Positions 59,641-64,000 of a DNA stretch of 64,000 nt are shown here, piece after piece. The stretch comes from Siphonodentalium dalli (taxonomy: Eukaryota; Mollusca; Scaphopoda; Gadilida; Siphonodentaliidae), in assembly GCA_032622095.1 (NCBI GenBank), contig CP136061.1, positions 61,441,627 to 61,505,626 on the forward strand. The letters run 5' to 3'. Both the position numbers and the translations under genes were made by a program. The notes beneath the pieces are model-generated. The model saw only the letters and a program-made list of their open reading frames with translations. It did no database searches and had not been told where the DNA came from. Positions within the stretch are counted from its first letter, which is position 1, and the number at the start of each line of letters is the position of its first letter.

Positions 59641-61525
59641 CTGGCTGCCATCTTGGCTTCAACCCTGTATCCAGTTGATAAATTTTTATCATAATGGGCC
59701 AGAATACCCACATATCATGGTTCATCTCAGTTCCTTCTCAAAGTTCTGCCCATTTCCTTTCAATAATATGGCCAGAATAACAAAAGAGGTTCTCCGCAAA
59801 ATTCCATACTGCAACTTTAAAATGAATTTGTCATGCCCCATTCGGAACTGGGACAAACATAATAGAACGTAGTTGTCAGTTAATTACATTGTAACTAAGA
59901 CGTACAATAACCAAGTGAGTAACAATTTGCCACCTTTTTCGGATAACGCAGAGAATAATGTTCGGGATATGTTAACTTTTAACTTTTTATAAATTTGGTT
60001 GCCATTTTGGAAGCCACCCTGAGCAATTTAGTCTATAAACACCGTAGTGTGGCACATTTAAGATAGACCAAAACAATAAACACCTTTCAATCCAAAGATA
60101 GTTACATTTTACTTGAACAAATAGTCGAACCCTGAAAAGCGAATTTTTGCCGATATTTATGTCAAGTTTGTGAGAGAAAAATCCAATATTTCTGGTCATG
60201 TCAGTGGTGACAATAGTAAAAATTATCCATGGTGCATCAGACATGTTAGTAAGCAATGTATAGAAAACAGATTAGCCAATTGTGTACATCAACCACAACT
60301 TGTAAGCGATTGCAGGACACCCTGGGGCAATATTTACCATTTTCCATATTTTGGCGGCCATTTTCGCAGCCATTTTGAGCCAAGGTAAGATTTATGGTTC
60401 CAGAGATTTGGAATATTCATAGGTAATGATATGCCTCACTTACATTACAATGTTCTTTTCATTTCTTGTTGAAATATGACTAGAATCCCAATTGTGATTT
60501 TTTTTGTAAAATTTTGTACTGTGTTCTGTAAAATATATTTTTTGAGGGATCGGAAGGGGTTAGGACCCCAATAATTGCATATTTAATTGCTCCAATGATC
60601 AGTTAGTATACAAAACACAAAATAAAGTTGCATTACTCAACCAGTTCCAAACAGCATGAATTGATCTAGAAGATATTTGTGAAAAAATGTCATATTTTCA
60701 ACTTCCGGCGGCCATTTTGGCGGCCATCTTGGATGGTGAGTTTCAATTTTGGCCCAAAAAAGTGTCATTATGTCTTAGCTTCACGAAAATATATACATTT
60801 GTATACATTTTACTAGATTTTCCCGCTATAATTTTCATAAAACTGGCTCACTTATAGTTCTAGGAAATGGATCGGGTTGTGGGGGGGGGGGGGGGGGGGG
60901 GTAACAAGTCTCGTTCTTATCAGAAAACGACATGAATATATATTTCTTAAGTTGATCGTATCGATTTAGGGATGTATTGGTTGTAATAGTGCAACGTTCC
61001 AGGGGTGTGCGCACATACACACACGTTGGACGGATGCAATAATGTAAATAAAAGTGATTTTTTTACGTTTTGAGGGATGACCCGATGACCCCCTTCTTAT
61101 CTTAAAACCCCAGGAAAAGTTGCTTCTTAAGTTGTGTTTTTATAATTAGTATATATCAAAGTACTTTGAGACCAAAAATTATGGATGTACGCGAAAGTGT
61201 AAAAAAAAAGTGAAAAATCACGTTTTGGGGTTCAGCATGGGACCCCCTTTCTTATCTGAAAACCCCAGGAAAATCCCTTTCTTAATTTGTGGTTTCTTAA
61301 TCAGTACACTTAGGAGTATCATCAAACCAAAATTCATCGATGTACGCGGAAGTGTAAATAGAAGTGATTTTTTGCACTTTTTGGGGTTCAGAGGCCCCTA
61401 AACCCCAGGAATGCGCAACTTAAGAAATCGGTTTTTCAGAATGTTCCATTATTGGTACCAACTTTAGGGGGTCAAACCTTTTGTACGCAAAAGTGTAAAT
61501 AGAACATATGCGGGCTCCCTAACTA

Positions 61526-62178
61526 AAAGACGGTACTGCGTCGGACTTCAGGATGTTTTGGTGTCCTTCTTAGCTGAAAAATAATAGACGATTTTGAGTT
61601 CTTATCTCAAACATCCAGAAAGAGGAAAAACAGCACGCAAAAAATACAAATTAAATGAAACAGTGTACTAAGGAATTATCTGGCATATATACATGTATCA
61701 TGTTAACTGATTTGTTTGTTATTCTTAAATTTTATTTCGACATTTAAATGTCATTAGCTGCAAATGCACACACGAGTTGTTACTTCAAGCAACACCAAAA
61801 GAGTTTTAAAATACAGGTATTGCAATTTAAACAAATAAATTAGCACCCCCTTCAACAAAGTGGAAACAGTACTGTAATTTTACTGATATATAAACTAATT
61901 TCCTGGAAATCTCATTGTTTTTATCTGAGAATATGTAAGTTGTTTGGACAATATGGCTATTTTTATATTTCTTGGCTCTTTTGGACAAGTCATCTTATAA
62001 ATGTAAATACCTTTTTTTGGCAAACAAGTTCAATAAGATGTGATATAATACGAAAATATGAAATGTTGGGTGAATGAAATGTTGAAGGAAAATTTTGATT
62101 TCTGTGATCCTTGATTGTTATTTAAAATGATTGGAAAATAGTTAACTCATAACAACAGTATATAAATTACGGTATATA
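61526..62178. other. Non-coding stretch 3' of foldback A
   Basis: AT-rich DNA with no supported feature. Read on the minus strand it lies downstream of the THAP exon donor and may be its intron. Confidence 0.4.
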
Positions 62179-62403
62179 TTACTTACAAGGATCATGTTTG
62201 CCCATGTAGTCATCCTCGGTGAAGTGTGCTGCACAAACGACACTAAACTGCTGGGTTCCCACTGTCGATTTCGGCCATAGATTCGTCGAATGGCTATGCA
62301 TACTGTCCATTATTTCGTAACTCTTTTGCCGCTTCGTCATCACCTTTCGGGAATAAATGTCCACCAGATTGGTACAATACATTGCACAACATTGTGTCGG
62401 CAT
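62179..62403 (-). pseudogene. THAP zinc-finger exon scrambled by three frameshifts
   Basis: THAP domains are C2CH DNA-binding fingers found in transposon proteins and in host regulators. The frame starts MPTQCCAMYCTN (C-x4-C) and ends SVVCAAHFTEDDYMG (C-x2-H), the two zinc-binding halves. Between them the expected THAP sequence lies in other frames: SGGHLFPKGDDEAAKEL in one and CIAIRRIYGRNRQWEPSS in the other. Three shifts of the same size bring the reading back to the first frame, so the exon stays open with a wrong middle. It ends at a clean GTAAGT donor (about 62196). It could be a relic of a P-element-like or ISL2EU-type transposon, or a decayed host gene. Sequencing deletions are another possible cause. 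Confidence 0.75.
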
Positions 62404-62582
62404 TGTTATTGGTTGGGTAATGAAGAATTAACAGAATAACGATCCGAACAAGTCGAGAGACAGAATGAAACTGACAAATGACTAGCAAAAATAAGTTTGT
62501 TTACTTCTAACCGGAAATGGAGATAACCGTTATAGCCACCTGGCGGTCGATGTCGATAATGGGACGCAATCACAGTGAGTGC

Positions 62583-62770
62583 CGTGTGTCACTTTAACAT
62601 TCACGCATTGCGAGCGCATTGTCTCATTTTAATATTCACACAGAATGCATTGTGTCCCTTTAACATTATCATACCGAGAGTGCCGTTCTTTTAACATTCA
62701 CGCATTGCGAGCGCATTGTCTCCCTTTAACATTCACACAGAATGCTTTGTGTCACTTTAACACAATATGC
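62583..62770. repeat. Two-copy tandem repeat of about 115 bp
   Basis: TTAACATTCACGCATTGCGA, GCGCATTGTCTC, ATTCACACAGAATGC and TGTGTC-CTTTAACA occur twice in the same order. No coding sequence is supported. Confidence 0.7.
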
Positions 62771-63479
62771 GGTAATGCACATATTAGGAATATAATTCAG
62801 GGCGGGGCTCCCCATTGTTCATCAAGGTAATCACGTTATATACATAACATTACACCCTATAACGTAATACACATGTATTTTACATTTATAAAAATACTAG
62901 TATATATAGAGTTTATATTGTGTTATATTTTGTTATTTTCTAGAACATGCTATCATGTGACTTATTTCCACTAAAACAAGATACAATTTGTCGTATTTTG
63001 GATAAATTCTAGCACATTGTAAACTATAGTTAATCTATCGTTTTAAAATATAAAAGACTACCACTGACAAAAGAGTGTGGGGTTTTCATGGTTACTCATG
63101 ATAGTTAAAGTGCTAGTTACGATAACAAACACGGGGAAACTCTCAAACATTGAACATTCAAGGACTATTTGTGTTCTTGGGTGATCTAATGCAGCTCATA
63201 TCTTGACTGTGACATTTGACCATTTTAATAAACATTTGTTAGCACATCTCGCAATATTGGCTGTGGAAATGTAAAAATGTACATTTGTGGCATGTGAATA
63301 TCAAGTTAGAAACGTGCAATATGATGCTAACCGGCCGTAAAAGGCATTTTACAGTGTGTAATCGAAAGTTTACCGGGAGTTCAATACAAATAATTAAAAA
63401 AATACCGGGCGTTCAATGCTTGTCAGATATTACCGTTCTGGGTGTCAGAGGGGGGTAGTCTTCAGCAGTTTTCTATTTC
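62771..63479. other. Non-coding stretch, nothing recognised
   Basis: This is AT-rich DNA. No repeat pair, exon or RNA gene could be supported. Confidence 0.4.
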
Positions 63480-63632
63480 TCTGTGGGCATCTTCTGAGAC
63501 ACAGATGTTTCAAATAGTTATGAATTATAGTATTTTAATCATATTTTATGGCATAGATTGTTATTAAAACCGTATATCAAGTCACTATAAAAAAAATAAT
63601 CGGAGACTCGAAAATTAAGTGGGCCTTTAACT
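63480..63632. repeat. Dispersed repeat, inverted copy of 36150-36295
   Basis: GGGCATCTTCTGAGACACAG through AAAATTAAGTGGGCCTTTAA is the complement of the block inside the transposon at 34814-36900. It ends exactly where the family A arm begins, which suggests a junction with an insertion. Confidence 0.75.
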
Positions 63633-63634
63633 GG

Positions 63635-64000
63635 TCACTGGAGCAATGAAATATGCCATTCTTGTGATCCCAGCCTTTCCCAATCCGTCAATAATTTGAT
63701 TTTACAGAACGCGGTATGAAATTTCACCAAAAATCACCATTGGGCTTCTTGTCATATTTCACCAAGAAATGAGCAGAACTGTGCAAAGTAAGTGAGGCAT
63801 ACCATTACTTATTAATATTTCAACTCAATGGAACCAAAATTGTCACTTTGGCTAAAAAATGGCTGTCAAAATATGGAAAATGGTAAATATTGTCCCGTCG
63901 TGCCATACAATCGCTTAACATTTGTGGACGATGAAGAAAATTGGCTGTTCTGTCAAATATACATTGAATACTACCATGTATAATGCATCTTGGATGAGTC
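63635..64000. repeat. Start of a third family A foldback arm
   Basis: ACTGGTCACTGGAGCAATGA through the GGCTGTCAAAATATGGAAAATG words is collinear with 56250-56625, the left arm of the complete element. The window ends inside it. Confidence 0.85.

Larger units (their letters stand above)
55332..61525. mobile_element. Complete foldback element, family A (6.2 kb)
   Basis: The ends TAGTTGGGGAGCCCGCATAT and ATATGCGGGCTCCCTAACTA are inverted and both begin with TA. The arms of about 1.95 kb pair along their length. They comprise an outer block of three or four units of about 150 bp (TTTACACTTTCGCGTACAT, AACACAACTTAAGAA), a poly-C run at 55954 facing a poly-G run at 60884, GATCCCTCAAAAA facing its complement, and GATGGCCGCCAAAATGGCCA facing its complement at 60710-60730. 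The core is a minisatellite that inverts at 58935-58980. It has no coding capacity. TA ends allow a Tc1/mariner-type target duplication, which is unproven. Confidence 0.9.

Noticed and set aside
60835-61020. Pro-rich open frame
   Set aside because: The proline run is only the poly-G/poly-C homopolymer of the foldback A arm.
1-64000. tRNA, rRNA or small nuclear RNA genes
   Set aside because: No tRNA box B in a foldable cloverleaf, rRNA segment or Sm-site-type RNA was recognised on either strand by eye. A dedicated search could still find a diverged one.

Overview
This is a gene-poor, AT-rich stretch of an animal nuclear genome. It has spliced-gene signals (GTAAGT donors, AG acceptors), two decayed non-LTR retrotransposons, several non-autonomous DNA transposons, Helitron-like 3' ends, minisatellites and very long inverted repeats, and no operons. 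The one well-supported intact host gene encodes a neurotrophin, a family known from deuterostomes and from some lophotrochozoans including molluscs. A marine invertebrate, perhaps a mollusc, fits best. The species cannot be told from this sequence, and repeat density is the main thing seen.

Layout. 1-2.5 kb: a partial arm of a foldback repeat (family A) with its minisatellite. 2.7-7.5 kb: a nearly full-length but dead LINE on the minus strand. 7.6-9.7 kb: a second LINE, 5'-truncated, same strand. 9.7-13.5 kb: AT-rich DNA with short tandem duplications and a 175-bp tandem array of a palindromic MITE. 13.5-15.2 kb: an arm of foldback family B. 15.2-20 kb: a palindromic MITE, one copy of a 300-bp repeat and a small transposon with 9-bp target duplications. 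20.06-21.08 kb: a 45/90-bp satellite-like array and the neurotrophin gene (minus strand). 22.6-30.8 kb: the inverted partner of the 300-bp repeat and a foldback element (family B) nested in a 400-bp tandem array. 31.4 kb: a candidate terminal exon. 34.5-36.9 kb: a transposon with 10-bp target duplications that holds a hAT-like insert. 37.5-42.06 kb: two tandem-repeat-rich Helitron-like elements. 42.35-51.49 kb: a 9-kb foldback (family C) containing a sibling of the 10-bp-duplication transposon, a piggyBac-like element and a 180-bp tandem array. 51.7-54.8 kb: a hypothetical ORF, an element bounded by AAGTCGGCCC arrays, and a decayed gene with SAP-like and YqaJ-type nuclease parts. 55.33-61.53 kb: a complete 6.2-kb family A foldback with a hairpin centre. 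62.2 kb: a THAP domain scrambled by frameshifts. 63.6-64 kb: the start of a third family A copy.

The most notable points are three. A bona fide neurotrophin coding exon lies near the centre of two concentric pairs of inverted repeats. Foldback families with different end sequences share the same plan: inverted arms, internal tandem arrays and repeated AAGATGGCG doublets. The transposon nesting can be ordered in time because empty target sites are present within the same window.
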